Below, in pieces: positions 18,547 to 27,219 of a stretch of DNA of 64,000 bases (positions are counted from its first letter, which is position 1; each line of letters starts with the position of its first letter). The notes beneath the pieces are model-generated. The model saw nothing but the letters and a program-made list of their open reading frames with translations. It did not search any database and was not told the origin of the DNA. This stretch comes from Lacinutrix algicola. GTDB taxonomy: Bacteria > Bacteroidota > Bacteroidia > Flavobacteriales > Flavobacteriaceae. A program made the translations under genes and the position numbers. The stretch spans positions 22,913 through 86,912 of the forward strand of contig NZ_LIQH01000041.1 in the NCBI RefSeq assembly GCF_001418085.1. Reading direction: 5' to 3'.

Positions 18547-19558
18547 TGTTAAGGGCTTTACTATAAGTTGGTAATATACTAATAAATTTTTCAACGGTCT
18601 CTTCTAAAGAAGTGTCACTTTTGCCACCAGCAGCGTTTGTGTGACCTCCACCTTCAAAATGAGCACGAGACAACTCGTTAACAGAAAAGTTACCTTTAGA
18701 GCGTAAAGATATTTTAATAATACCTTGTTTTTTATCTTCAATAAAAATGGCTGCCAAAACAGTATCGTTAAGAGATAAAGCATAGTTAACAAAACCTTCT
18801 GTATCTCCTTTTTTATAATCTAAATCGCGTAACTCTTTTTGAGATAACGTAATATATGCAGCTTTATGCTCTGGCAATACTTTTAAATTACTTAAAGCAC
18901 AACCTAATAATTGTAAACGGTTGTAGCTATTAGTATCGTAAACATTATTATGTATTGCAGTGTTATCTGCACCTTTGTCTATTAAGTTAGCAATAATTCT
19001 ATGTGTTGTACTTGTTGTAGAACGGAATCTAAACGATCCTGTATCTGTCATTATTCCAACATAAAGGCAAGTTGCTATTTGTGTATTGATTTTGTTTAAA
19101 GCATCAAGTTTATCTAAAAAATGATATACCATTTCACAAGTAGAACTCATAGACACATCGCTAAACATATATTTTGCGTAGTCGTCTGGTTGCTGGTGAT
19201 GGTCAATCATTATTTTTAAAGCATTACTATTAGCTAAAACAGTTTCCATATTACCAGTACGGTGAAAAGCATTAAAATCTAAAGTAAAAACAACATCTGC
19301 ATCGTTTATTAAAGCTTCTGTTTCTTCTTTTTCGATTTCATGATTTTTAATAGTTTCTACACCTGGTAGCCATTTTAAAAAATCAGGAAAATCGTTAGGA
19401 GCAATAATTTTAGCATCGTGATTAAGTTGTAATAAATAATGTAATAAGCCTAATGTAGAGCCAATTGCATCTCCATCTGGGTTTTTATGCGGTATAATTG
19501 CTATTTTTTTTGGTGTCGATAAGAGTGCTTTTATCTCTAAAATATCTTGTATAGTCAT
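18539..19558 (-). CDS. DHH-family phosphoesterase (NrnA-like oligoribonuclease / pAp phosphatase)
   Basis: A 339-residue cytoplasmic DHH/DHHA1 protein. The motifs are in order: IIPHKNPDGDAIGSTLGL, DADVVFTLDFNAF, MIDHHQQPDDY (the DHH motif) and ATCLYVGIMTDTGSFRF in the first domain, then the DHHA1 signature HFEGGGHTNAAGG near residue 305. Relatives degrade short RNA or c-di-NMP breakdown products and dephosphorylate pAp, using Mn. It overlaps gldI downstream and is divergent from ndk; this gldI-nrnA-ndk order is familiar from Flavobacteriia. Family call is strong, exact substrate less so. Confidence 0.88.
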   Translation of the reverse strand: MTIQDILEIKALLSTPKKIAIIPHKNPDGDAIGSTLGLLHYLLQLNHDAKIIAPNDFPDFLKWLPGVETIKNHEIEKEETEALINDADVVFTLDFNAFHRTGNMETVLANSNALKIMIDHHQQPDDYAKYMFSDVSMSSTCEMVYHFLDKLDALNKINTQIATCLYVGIMTDTGSFRFRSTTSTTHRIIANLIDKGADNTAIHNNVYDTNSYNRLQLLGCALSNLKVLPEHKAAYITLSQKELRDLDYKKGDTEGFVNYALSLNDTVLAAIFIEDKKQGIIKISLRSKGNFSVNELSRAHFEGGGHTNAAGGKSDTSLEETVEKFISILPTYSKALNNE

Positions 19559-19595
19559 AGGTTGCGAAGATACAATTTTTTAATATTGAATATTA

Positions 19596-19625
19596 TTGTT
19601 TATAAATAGAATTGTACTACTTTTG
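19596..19625 (+). promoter_or_regulatory. Bacteroidota sigma-A promoter of ndk
   Basis: TTG at 19596-19598, a 19-base spacer, then TACTTTTG at 19618-19625. This fits the -33/-7 arrangement of the Bacteroidota primary sigma factor, 23 bases before the ndk ATG. Confidence 0.8.
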
Positions 19626-19648
19626 CACCAAATTTATAAAAAATTAAA

Positions 19649-20068
19649 ATGGCAACAAATAGAACATTTACAATGCTTAAGCCTGATTCTGTTGAAAAAG
19701 GAAATATTGGAGCAATCTTAGAAAAAATTAATGCTTCTGGTTTTAGAATCGTAGCAATGAAATTAACGCAAATGACTACAGCTGATGCTGAAGCATTTTA
19801 CGCAGTACATAACGAAAGACCTTTCTTTGGTGAATTAGTTGAGTACATGACACGTGGTCCTATAGTAGCTGCCATCTTAGAAAAAGATAACGCTGTTGAT
19901 GATTTTAGAACTTTAATTGGTGCTACAAATCCAGCAGATGCTGCAGAAGGTACTATTCGTAAACTATATGCTGCTTCAATAGGAGAGAATGCTGTACACG
20001 GAAGTGATAGTGATGAAAATGCTGCAATTGAAGGTGCTTTTCATTTCTCAGGAAGAGAGATGTTTTAA
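19649..20068 (+). CDS. ndk: Nucleoside diphosphate kinase
   Basis: A 139-residue enzyme of normal length that transfers the gamma phosphate between nucleoside triphosphates and diphosphates through a phosphohistidine. Signature parts are [18 protein letters not shown] at the N-terminus, [36 protein letters not shown], and the active-site [12 protein letters not shown] with the catalytic His. Monocistronic: clear promoter upstream and terminator 30 bases downstream. Confidence 0.97.
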   Translation: MATNRTFTMLKPDSVEKGNIGAILEKINASGFRIVAMKLTQMTTADAEAFYAVHNERPFFGELVEYMTRGPIVAAILEKDNAVDDFRTLIGATNPADAAEGTIRKLYAASIGENAVHGSDSDENAAIEGAFHFSGREMF

Positions 20069-20097
20069 GACTTTTAAACGGTAAAAAACACATATTT

Positions 20098-20128
20098 AAG
20101 CCCAACTTTAACGAGTTGGGCTTTTTTT
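20098..20128 (+). terminator. Terminator after ndk
   Basis: AAGCCCAACT/AGTTGGGCTT stem with loop TTAACG and seven T. Confidence 0.9.
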
Positions 20129-20171
20129 GTACCTGATAATCAAGTAATTTAGCAAGACTAAAAAAAAATCT

Positions 20172-22736
20172 ATGAAAATTATTAAAAGTCTACTCTTAGT
20201 TTGCTTTTTGTTTTCAGCTTTTTCTCAAGCGCAAACTACAGAAAGAGCTATTGAAAATTTCAAACAAAAAACGAATGCCTTTGTTACTATTAACAAAGAT
20301 TCTAATGTCCCTAAGTTTATTAAATTCTCGAATGATAATCCTTTAAAACTGAATGGCAATTCGCTTGTAGAAAAGGCACTCAGTTTTTTAAATGAAAACA
20401 AATCTATTTACAATATTAAAAATGTTAACGGTATTTTTAAATTAGAAGCAGAACAAGTGGATAATTTAGGGCTTAAACGTGTTGTTTTCAGTCAGCAATA
20501 TAATGGAGTACCTATTTATGATGGGAAATTATTATTTCATTTCAATATTGAAAACAATTTAACGGCTATAAACGGTAATTATATTACAGATATTAAATTG
20601 AATGCAGTTGCTAGTTTATCTAAAACAGAAGCAAATACAATTGCTATTCAAACTATAGAAAATCAAGGTATTAATAATTCTGGTGATGTGCTAGTAGCAC
20701 ACCAAAGTAAGTTGTATGTTTTTCAAAAAGGATTAGGACAAGGTTTTAAAGGTGCTAATTATCTGGTTTATGAAATAGAAGTAAGAAACAACAACGATGT
20801 AAGAGAGTTTGTATTTGTAAACGCACACAATGGAAGTATTGTGGAACAGTTTACAGGTATTGCACATGCTTTAGATCGCGAGGTTTTTGAAAATGATTTA
20901 TCAAATACAGTTTGGGAAGAAGGAGATCCTTTTCCTGGAGCCTTAACAATATGGCAAAAAAATGAGGTAGAAACTTCGGCACATATGTATCATTTTTTTA
21001 ATAACACTTTTGGTTTCGAATCTTTTGATGGTGCAGGCGGAAAAATGCTAACCATAAATAACAATCCCAATGTAGCAAATGCAAGTTGGAATGGTACGAC
21101 TACAAATTATAGAGACGGAACTGCTGCAGACGATGTTATTGCTCACGAATGGGGACACGCCTATACAGAATATACGAGTAGTTTAATTTACGCTTGGCAA
21201 TCTGGAGCTATTAATGAGTCGTACTCAGATATTTGGGGAGAAACCATAGATTTAATTAATAATTACGAAGATGCTGGAGAAGACTTTTCTTTAAGAAGTG
21301 GTTGTAATAGTTCAGACAGATGGAGAATGGGTGAGGATGCTACATTTTTTAGTGCTCCAATTCGTGATCTTTGGAATCCTAATTGTAATGGGCATCCAGG
21401 GAAAGTTACAGATGGACAGTATTGGTGTAGTGATGGAGATTCCGGAGGTGTACATATAAATTCAAGTGTTCCAAATCATGCTTATGCTTTATTGGTTGAT
21501 GGAGGGAGTTATAACGGACAAGTAATTACTGGTATTGGTTTTACAAAAGCGGCTCATATATTTTGGAGAGCACAGAGCCAATATTTAACAGGAACAAGTA
21601 ATTTTACAGACTTAGCAAATGCTTTAGAAGCTTCTGCTAACGATTTAATAGGCACTAACCTTGAAGGTTTATCTACAACTGCTGCTACGGCAGGACCTTC
21701 AGGAGAGATAATTACAGCTTTCGATGTGCAACAAGTTGTAAGTGCCGTATTAGCAGTCGAATTACGTATAGAGCCGATACAATGTGGTTTTACACCTATT
21801 ATTGGAGATGCTCCTGCAATTTGCGATTCTGGAATAAATAATCCAATCTTTTTCGAGGATTGGGAAACAGGAATGACAGGTTGGACTGTTGAGCAAGTTG
21901 CATCGACTGTAACTTGGACAGCAAGAGATTGGCAATTAGAAGCAACACTTCCAAATGGGAGAGTAGGAACTGGTATTTATGCTGTAAACGCGCCTATAGG
22001 TGATACCTATGGAGGAGATTGTGCTACAGATTTTCAAAATGGAATCATGAGATTGGTAAGTCCCGAAATTACAATGCCAAATATTACAATAGGTACTTTT
22101 GAAATGGCTTTTAATCATTATGTTGGAACAGAACTTAACTGGGATGGCGGAAACATTAAATATAAAATAGACTCAGGAGCTTGGTCTAATTTACCTACTG
22201 CTGCATTTATTAATAATGGTTATAATGGATTATTAGAAACAGCAGGCGCAGGAAGTGATAATCCTATGGCAGGTCAAGCTGCTTTCACAGGTACAGATCC
22301 TGGTTCTAATAAAGGAAGTTGGGGAATGAGTGTTATCGATTTATCGTCTTTAGGTGTAACTGCAAATAGTATGGTAAGTTTTAGATTCGATTTAGGAACA
22401 GACGGATGTAATGGTCGTGAAGGTTGGTTTTTAGACGAACTAACGGTTTATAACTGTGATTATTCATTATCAGTTTCAGAGTTTGATGCAATAAGTAACT
22501 TTGTTAAAGTGTATCCTAATCCATCAAACGGAACTTTTAACTTAAAGAAAACAGGACAAATAAATTTAGTGAAAGCCGAAATTCATGATATTAACGGTCG
22601 TTTTATTAAAACGGTAGATTTGTCTAATATGAACGAAACTAAAGCAATCGACTTATCGAACGCTGCTTCAGGATTGTATTTTATGACCGTTGTTTCTCAA
22701 GAAACTAAGAGTGTTATTAAATTAATGAAGCAATAA
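20172..22736 (+). CDS. Secreted M4 (thermolysin-type) metalloprotease with T9SS sorting domain
   Basis: An 854-residue exoprotease. The signal peptide (to about 20, FSQA-QTT) is followed by an FTP/PepSY-type propeptide (about 25-230) and the M4 catalytic domain. The zinc site is HEWGH at 325-329 with Glu349 in GAINESYSDIWGE, and a later GGVHINSSVPNHAY supplies the active-site His region. After about residue 560 comes an immune-inhibitor-A/MAM-like beta domain (FFEDWETGMTGWTVEQ...GREGWFLDELTVYNC), then a T9SS sorting domain (VYPNPSNGTFNLKK to the C-terminal IKLMKQ). It would digest extracellular protein. It has its own terminator. Confidence 0.93.
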   Translation: MKIIKSLLLVCFLFSAFSQAQTTERAIENFKQKTNAFVTINKDSNVPKFIKFSNDNPLKLNGNSLVEKALSFLNENKSIYNIKNVNGIFKLEAEQVDNLGLKRVVFSQQYNGVPIYDGKLLFHFNIENNLTAINGNYITDIKLNAVASLSKTEANTIAIQTIENQGINNSGDVLVAHQSKLYVFQKGLGQGFKGANYLVYEIEVRNNNDVREFVFVNAHNGSIVEQFTGIAHALDREVFENDLSNTVWEEGDPFPGALTIWQKNEVETSAHMYHFFNNTFGFESFDGAGGKMLTINNNPNVANASWNGTTTNYRDGTAADDVIAHEWGHAYTEYTSSLIYAWQSGAINESYSDIWGETIDLINNYEDAGEDFSLRSGCNSSDRWRMGEDATFFSAPIRDLWNPNCNGHPGKVTDGQYWCSDGDSGGVHINSSVPNHAYALLVDGGSYNGQVITGIGFTKAAHIFWRAQSQYLTGTSNFTDLANALEASANDLIGTNLEGLSTTAATAGPSGEIITAFDVQQVVSAVLAVELRIEPIQCGFTPIIGDAPAICDSGINNPIFFEDWETGMTGWTVEQVASTVTWTARDWQLEATLPNGRVGTGIYAVNAPIGDTYGGDCATDFQNGIMRLVSPEITMPNITIGTFEMAFNHYVGTELNWDGGNIKYKIDSGAWSNLPTAAFINNGYNGLLETAGAGSDNPMAGQAAFTGTDPGSNKGSWGMSVIDLSSLGVTANSMVSFRFDLGTDGCNGREGWFLDELTVYNCDYSLSVSEFDAISNFVKVYPNPSNGTFNLKKTGQINLVKAEIHDINGRFIKTVDLSNMNETKAIDLSNAASGLYFMTVVSQETKSVIKLMKQ

Positions 22737-22754
22737 AAAGAAGTAATATAAAGT

Positions 22755-22788
22755 AAAAAAGCGCAACCATTGGTTGCGCTTTTTTTTT
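22755..22788 (+). terminator. Terminator after the M4 protease
   Basis: GCGCAACC/GGTTGCGC stem with loop ATT, flanked by A-run and nine T. Confidence 0.9.
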
Positions 22789-22812
22789 GTTGTTGAAGTA
22801 ATAGTATTAAAA

Positions 22813-22840
22813 CAAAAAAAGCTCACTAACAGTGAGCTTT
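22813..22840 (-). terminator. Terminator of the cold-shock gene
   Basis: AAAGCTCACT/AGTGAGCTTT stem with loop AAC (plus strand); read on the minus strand it ends in eight T, so it serves the gene on the right. Confidence 0.85.
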
Positions 22841-22870
22841 AACTTGTAATAAAGTAAATTGAATATATAA

Positions 22871-23062
22871 TTATACTACTTTTACGTTTACTGCGTTCAT
22901 ACCTTTTTTACCTTCTTGAAGGTCAAATTCTACTACGTCTCCTTCACGAACTTCGTCGATTAATCCAGAAATGTGTACGAAATGGTCGTTGTCTGATCCT
23001 TCTTCAGTTATAAAACCGAATCCTTTAGAATCATTGAAAAATTTTACTGTGCCTTGAGCCAT
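22871..23062 (-). CDS. Cold-shock-domain protein
   Basis: A 63-residue CspA-type RNA chaperone (start MAQGTVKFF). It has RNP1 (KGFGFI) and RNP2-like (DHFVHI) motifs and the C-terminal GMNAVNVKVV strand, the complete five-strand OB fold. It is expected to bind single-stranded RNA and loosen structure during cold or growth shifts. I use the ATG at 23062; an upstream in-frame start would add 11 hydrophobic residues not seen in the family. A TATATTTG -7 box lies about 30 bases upstream, which implies a short leader rather than the long one of E. coli cspA. Confidence 0.93.
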   Translation of the reverse strand: MAQGTVKFFNDSKGFGFITEEGSDNDHFVHISGLIDEVREGDVVEFDLQEGKKGMNAVNVKVV

Positions 23063-23092
23063 TTTAAAAAATATTAAATTTATAATAAGTAA

Positions 23093-23100
23093 CAAATATA
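23093..23100 (-). promoter_or_regulatory. -7 box for the cold-shock gene
   Basis: Minus-strand TATATTTG, matching TAnnTTTG, 31 bases upstream of the ATG. The remaining 250 bases up to the DUF721 gene are AT-rich and I see no gene or clear structure in them. Confidence 0.5.
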
Positions 23101-23348
23101 ATATTTTTATTAAAGAATCTGCTTTTATTTTTTTGATTACAATTTAATAATATTGATGTATCTCTCTTAATTACAGATTGATACTGCGTCAGTTTTAAGA
23201 TTAGTGTTACATGTTTGTACTTGCAAGCTCTTTAATATTGCAGATAAAACTAAATAAAGCTTTATTTGTTTTTCAAGTTTTAATATTTTTTATATTAAAA
23301 CTAAAAGAGAATATAAGTCTATTTAATGGTAGCTTTTTTATTGTAAAA

Positions 23349-23645
23349 CTACCTTAATACTATCTTTTTTATTAAATCTTTCCCTAACTCTTCATTTAGC
23401 ATTTTAACAATTTTATCTTTTCCGTAGCTTAATTCTTCTCTTAAAGCACTAGAGCTTAATTGCACATAAAGTGTTTCGTTTTTTATATCTACAGAAGTTG
23501 TGTAGTTATTTACACCATTACCCATTAAATTTGTCCAGGCATCACGAACATTAACTTTATCGAGTCCTTTTTCTAGTTTATTACTTTCTACAAAATCTTG
23601 TAGTGCGTCTTGAATGTTTAAAATACTATTGTTTCTTTTTGCCAT
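23349..23645 (-). CDS. DUF721 (DciA-like) protein
   Basis: A 98-residue DUF721 protein. The family includes DciA, which loads or helps the replicative helicase in bacteria lacking DnaC; the visible core is DAWTNLMGNGVNNYTTSVDIKNETLYVQLSSSALREELSYGKDKIVKMLNEELG, the KH-like fold. It lies downstream of recF on the same strand, separated by a small lipoprotein gene. The recF-DUF721 neighbourhood supports a role in DNA replication or repair. The short length is normal for Bacteroidota members. Confidence 0.85.
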   Translation of the reverse strand: MAKRNNSILNIQDALQDFVESNKLEKGLDKVNVRDAWTNLMGNGVNNYTTSVDIKNETLYVQLSSSALREELSYGKDKIVKMLNEELGKDLIKKIVLR

Positions 23646-23683
23646 GCTTAATTGTCACAATTTTTAAGTGCCGAAGTTTTTTA

Positions 23684-24103
23684 TTAATTTACTGTAATAG
23701 GAACAAAACGTTTGTATAAATATACATCGTTCTTTTGGTTGATAATTTTTAACTGACTTTTATTTGCCATTAAAACGGTTTCTTTCCATTTAGAAAATTC
23801 TGTAGAATAATATAAATTTAAACTATCGTTTTCTATTTTTAGTTCTAGAATTTCAGCATCCTTTGATGTTTCATATTTACCATCAAAACGAGGATTCATT
23901 TTTTTTCTAAAACCTTTTAAATCATCACCAATAGAAATATAATCTACCGTTTGGTTTACATTATAGTCCTTTTTTGTGCCATTAGATAATGATACACTTT
24001 CAATTTCCCAATAACCATCAAGGTGTTTCATTGAGTCTTCTGGGTTGTTAGAGCAACTAAAAACGATAATAGATACTAATAAAACAAAAATATTTTTCTT
24101 CAT
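23684..24103 (-). CDS. Predicted small lipoprotein (lipocalin-like layout), unknown
   Basis: A 139-residue protein with a lipoprotein leader (IFVLLVSIIVFSC, Cys near 17). The mature part opens with KHLDGYWEIESVSLSNGTKKDY and continues as alternating beta strands (YISIGDDLKGFRKKMNPRFDGKYETS, AEILELKIENDSLNLYYSTEFSKWKETV), a pattern typical of lipocalin-like lipoproteins of Flavobacteriia. Function is unknown. It sits between recF and DUF721, and a REP-like palindrome lies just upstream. Confidence 0.65.
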   Translation of the reverse strand: MKKNIFVLLVSIIVFSCSNNPEDSMKHLDGYWEIESVSLSNGTKKDYNVNQTVDYISIGDDLKGFRKKMNPRFDGKYETSKDAEILELKIENDSLNLYYSTEFSKWKETVLMANKSQLKIINQKNDVYLYKRFVPITVN

Positions 24104-24127
24104 AGTGTGAATTTTATATAATTAAAA

Positions 24128-24164
24128 GATTGCCACGTCGTTCCTGCGTCACTTCTCGCAATGA
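24128..24164. repeat. REP-like palindrome (GATTGCC...CGCAATGA)
   Basis: The minus strand reads CATTGCGAG, then a variable centre ending GACGTGGCAATC. This matches the widespread intergenic repeat type CATTGCGAG...GACG-GCAATC found in many bacterial genomes; the ATTGC/GCAAT ends are inverted. It fills the gap between the recF stop and the lipoprotein gene. Confidence 0.65.
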
Positions 24165-24166
24165 TA

Positions 24167-25246
24167 CTACAACTTAAAAATCTCATAAGATTGATGTACT
24201 TGTTTTACGGCTTTTTCTGTTCTTTCAGCATGTGTATCGCTAATAAATAACTGTCCGAAGTTTTCATCGTCCACCAATTTTATTATTTGTGTTACACGTT
24301 CTTCATCTAACTTATCGAAAATATCATCTAACAACAAAATAGGATTAAAACCACTTTGTTGTTTTATAAAATCGAACTGTGCTAATTTCAACGCAATTAA
24401 AAACGATTTTTGCTGTCCTTGACTACCAAACTTCTTAATAGGATGGCTATCTATATTAAAGATTAAATCGTCTTTGTGTACACCAACACTAGTATACTGC
24501 ACCATTTTATCTTTATTAATAACTTGCATAAGTAATGTGTTTAAATCTGTTTCAAACAAATCACTTTTATAAACTAAATCTACAACTTCGTTACCATTAC
24601 TAATGGCTTTATATCTAGCCTTGAAAATAGGGATAAAGGTTTCTAAAAAAGTATTTCTTTTATTAAAAACACTAGTACCAAAATCTGTTAATTGGCTATT
24701 GTAAACTTCTAGAGTGTCTTTGTTGAAAGTGTTGTTAAGCGCAAAATATTTTAACAGACTGTTACGTTGCGCAAGTGTTTTATTGTATTTAATTAAATCG
24801 TCTAAATAGGTTTTGTCGCTTTGCGAAATAACGCTATCTATAAATTTTCTTCGGGTATCGCTTCCTTCTGTAATTAAATCTCTATCGGCAGGCGAAATTA
24901 TAACCAAAGGTAAGAATCCAATATGCTCGCTAAACTTATTATAAGCCTTTCCGTTACGTTTAATAACCTTTTTTTGACCGCGTTTTAGGCTAACTACAAT
25001 CTTTTCAGATTTATTTTCCTTATTATAATCGCCATTTACAACAAAGAATTCTTCGTCATGTTTAATGTTTTGCGAGGCTACAGGATTAAAATAACTCTTA
25101 CCAAAAGAGAGGTGGTAAATAGCATCTAAAATATTTGTTTTACCTACGCCATTGTTGCCAACAAGACAATTTATGGTGTCGTTAAAAATTAGAGATTTGC
25201 TCTCGAAATTTTTGTAATTTACTAAGGAAAGTGATTTTAAAATCAT
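24167..25246 (-). CDS. recF: DNA replication and repair protein RecF
   Basis: A 359-residue SMC-like ATPase that loads RecA at ssDNA gaps with RecO and RecR. Walker A is GNNGVGKT (30-37); the RecF-specific part [31 protein letters not shown] follows; the ABC signature is around [20 protein letters not shown]; Walker B and the D-loop are in [17 protein letters not shown]. Length is normal. It is divergent from the TPR gene to its right, with 126 bases between starts. Confidence 0.95.
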   Translation of the reverse strand: MILKSLSLVNYKNFESKSLIFNDTINCLVGNNGVGKTNILDAIYHLSFGKSYFNPVASQNIKHDEEFFVVNGDYNKENKSEKIVVSLKRGQKKVIKRNGKAYNKFSEHIGFLPLVIISPADRDLITEGSDTRRKFIDSVISQSDKTYLDDLIKYNKTLAQRNSLLKYFALNNTFNKDTLEVYNSQLTDFGTSVFNKRNTFLETFIPIFKARYKAISNGNEVVDLVYKSDLFETDLNTLLMQVINKDKMVQYTSVGVHKDDLIFNIDSHPIKKFGSQGQQKSFLIALKLAQFDFIKQQSGFNPILLLDDIFDKLDEERVTQIIKLVDDENFGQLFISDTHAERTEKAVKQVHQSYEIFKL

Positions 25247-25342
25247 AGACTATTTTCACAAATGATGTAGCTGTTATTTTTACAAATATATGTGGCTTGC
25301 AAAATAACAAATAAATAAGCTTTTATATATGAAGAAATATTT

Positions 25343-25350
25343 TATTTTTG
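25343..25350 (+). promoter_or_regulatory. -7 box of the TPR-ribH unit
   Basis: TATTTTTG (TAnnTTTG type), 22 bases before the ATG. The -33 position is weak. Confidence 0.55.
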
Positions 25351-25372
25351 CGAGGCATAAATAAAAATATAC

Positions 25373-26152
25373 ATGGCAACTTATAAGAAAAGAGGTTACA
25401 AACCAAAAACGGAAAAAGAACAAGAAGTTATCGAGCAAGACTTGGGAGAAAACTCAACAACTGCGGAAGTATTTGATGCCTTAGATGAGACAGCTTCAAA
25501 AACAGAAGACTTTGTTGCTGCTAATCAAAAATACATTTTCATTATTATTGGAGTTGTAGCAGCTTTAGTTTTAAGTTATTTAGCTTACACTAAATTAGTT
25601 CAAGAACCAGCGAATGAAGATGGAATGAACGAAATGTACCACGCACAAAAGCAATTTAACGATGCTGCAAATGGTATTTCTAGCGATTCTCTTTACAATG
25701 TAGCACTTAAAGGTAGCGAAGGTAAATATGGTATGTTAGATGTTATTAAAGAATACAGTGGAACACCTGCTTCTAATTTAGCAAACTATTACGCTGGTAT
25801 GGCTTACTTAAACTTAAAAGATTATAAAAATGCAATTACGCATTTAGATAAATTTGAAAGTGAAGATCAAGCAGCTGGACCTATGGCAAAAGGATCTATT
25901 GGTGATGCTTTTATGCAATTAGAGCAACCAGAACAAGCTTTAAAGTATTACTTACAAGCTGCAAAAATGAGAAATAACGAATTAACTGCACCTACATACT
26001 TTTACAAAGCTGGAATTACTGCTTTAAATTTAGGAAAAGCTTCTGAAGCTTTAGGTTATTTCAATACAATTAAAGATACTTATCCTAATGCACCTGAAGC
26101 TGCTTCAGTTGAGGTGTTTATTGGAAAAGCACAAGCAATGTCAAACAAATAA
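25373..26152 (+). CDS. TPR membrane protein (YfgM-like layout)
   Basis: A 259-residue protein with a charged cytoplasmic N-terminus (about 1-50), one transmembrane helix (about 53-70, YIFIIIGVVAALVLSYLAY) and a periplasmic C-terminal domain of TPR repeats (SNLANYYAGMAYLNLKDYKNAITHL, EQPEQALKYYLQAAKM, ITALNLGKASEALGYF). The layout equals YfgM/BamD-type proteins that associate with the Sec translocon or chaperones, but no such partner lies nearby. The ribH gene starts 25 bases downstream, so the two are likely co-transcribed. Confidence 0.8.
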   Translation: MATYKKRGYKPKTEKEQEVIEQDLGENSTTAEVFDALDETASKTEDFVAANQKYIFIIIGVVAALVLSYLAYTKLVQEPANEDGMNEMYHAQKQFNDAANGISSDSLYNVALKGSEGKYGMLDVIKEYSGTPASNLANYYAGMAYLNLKDYKNAITHLDKFESEDQAAGPMAKGSIGDAFMQLEQPEQALKYYLQAAKMRNNELTAPTYFYKAGITALNLGKASEALGYFNTIKDTYPNAPEAASVEVFIGKAQAMSNK

Positions 26153-26177
26153 TTTATCGCTATAGCGGAAAATAAAC

Positions 26178-26660
26178 ATGGCAACATTAAATAATAATTT
26201 ATCGGAATACGATAAAGCATCAATCCCAAACGCGAAAGACTTTCGGTTTGGGATTGTTGTTTCAGAATGGAATGACAATATAACAGAAGGTTTGTATAAA
26301 GGCGCCTATGAAACTCTAATCGAGCATAACGTATTGCCTGAAAACATAACACGTTGGAACGTTCCTGGAAGCTTTGAGTTAATATACGGTTCTAAAAAAA
26401 TGCAGCAACAAAATGTAGATGCTGTTATTGCAATAGGAAGTGTAATTCAAGGTGAAACTAAGCATTTCGATTTTGTTTGTGAAGGTGTTTCTCAAGGTAT
26501 AAAAGACTTAAATATACTGCACGATGTGCCAGTAATTTTCTGTGTATTAACAGATAATAACGAGCAACAAGGTATTGAGCGCTCTGGTGGAATTCATGGA
26601 AATAAAGGTACAGAAGCTGCAGTAGCTGCTATTAAAATGGCAGTTATTAGTAAGTTATAG
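26178..26660 (+). CDS. ribH: 6,7-dimethyl-8-ribityllumazine synthase
   Basis: A 160-residue lumazine synthase, which condenses 5-amino-6-ribitylamino-uracil with dihydroxybutanone phosphate in riboflavin synthesis. Motifs are FGIVVSEWND at the N-terminal strand, WNVPGSFELIYG, IAIGSVIQGETKHFDFVCEGVSQGI (with the catalytic His), and PVIFCVLTDNNEQQGIERSGG. Length fits the icosahedral or pentameric type. A long inverted repeat lies inside codons 15-27. A 10-base palindrome CGCTATAGCG sits in the 25-base gap before the start. Confidence 0.96.
   Translation: MATLNNNLSEYDKASIPNAKDFRFGIVVSEWNDNITEGLYKGAYETLIEHNVLPENITRWNVPGSFELIYGSKKMQQQNVDAVIAIGSVIQGETKHFDFVCEGVSQGIKDLNILHDVPVIFCVLTDNNEQQGIERSGGIHGNKGTEAAVAAIKMAVISKL
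26221..26256 (+). repeat. Long inverted repeat inside the start of ribH
   Basis: CAATCCCAAAC (26221-26231) pairs perfectly with GTTTGGGATTG (26246-26256). Inside it CGAAAG (26233-26238) pairs with CTTTCG (26240-26245), with only one base between them and one unpaired base. In mRNA this would be a hairpin of up to 17 bp close to the ribH start codon. Confidence 0.8.
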
Positions 26661-26989
26661 TATTTGTCTTAAGTAAGTTTGTATTCTGTTGTTAATCTAT
26701 TAGATTTTAAGCAGAATTCAATTTTTTTTACAGTTTAAGGAAGTATAAAAACTGTCTTTTCTTTAGGAATAAACTTTTGTGATAACTAAATGAATCTCAG
26801 TAATATTTTTGTGTTTTATATTAAAAATTGAATGTAAAAGTTCTTCGTTTTCAATATAGACTTAACAAGTAATCAATCTTTTTATTTTGCTTTTGGCAAG
26901 TATCTGTTAACAAATTTAGCATTTCATTATATAAATTCTTCTGTATTTTCAGTACTTTTGAGTGTATTTCAATAGTATAAAATAACACT
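26661..26989 (+). promoter_or_regulatory. Intergenic region with promoter for the mutL operon
   Basis: 329 bases without a gene. Near 26730-26755 there is a weak hairpin ACAGTTT/AAACTGT followed by CTTTTCTTT that may end the ribH transcript. At 26953-26960 there is a TACTTTTG -7 box, 30 bases before the GTG start of the next gene. I see no coding frame or RNA gene in the rest. Confidence 0.55.
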
Positions 26990-27214
26990 GTGTTTAATAA
27001 TAGAAAAAACAAAACGTTTAATTATAATTCTAGGTTTTCTAAAGACGAAATCAAGGATGCTAAAACGAATTTTGATGCTAAGCGAGAGATGACTTCAGAG
27101 TGGAAGCGCACTAGAAAAACAGGAGCAGGTAAGCGAAAAATTGGTTTACCATTACTACTTTTGTTATTGGGCATTATTATTGCAGTTATATATTATCTTG
27201 AAAATAAACTATAA
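26990..27214 (+). CDS. Small single-helix membrane protein, copy 1
   Basis: A 74-residue protein starting with GTG, the only start that gives the full conserved N-terminus. It has a basic Asn/Lys-rich N-terminal region (RKNKTFNYNSRFSK), a charged middle, and one transmembrane helix close to the C-terminus (IGLPLLLLLLGIIIAVIYYL). The N-terminal pattern K-NK-(F/Y)NY--RF-K also opens the next gene's product, so the two are related. Function unknown. It is 5 bases upstream of the next gene and heads the mutL operon. Confidence 0.65.
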   Translation: MFNNRKNKTFNYNSRFSKDEIKDAKTNFDAKREMTSEWKRTRKTGAGKRKIGLPLLLLLLGIIIAVIYYLENKL

Positions 27215-27219
27215 TTGTT

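Noticed and set aside
18547..18594. Sixteen-codon N-terminal extension of GldI
   Set aside because: It would place the lipoprotein leader inside the protein and lies within the upstream DHH gene; the ATG at 18546 gives the correct lipobox.
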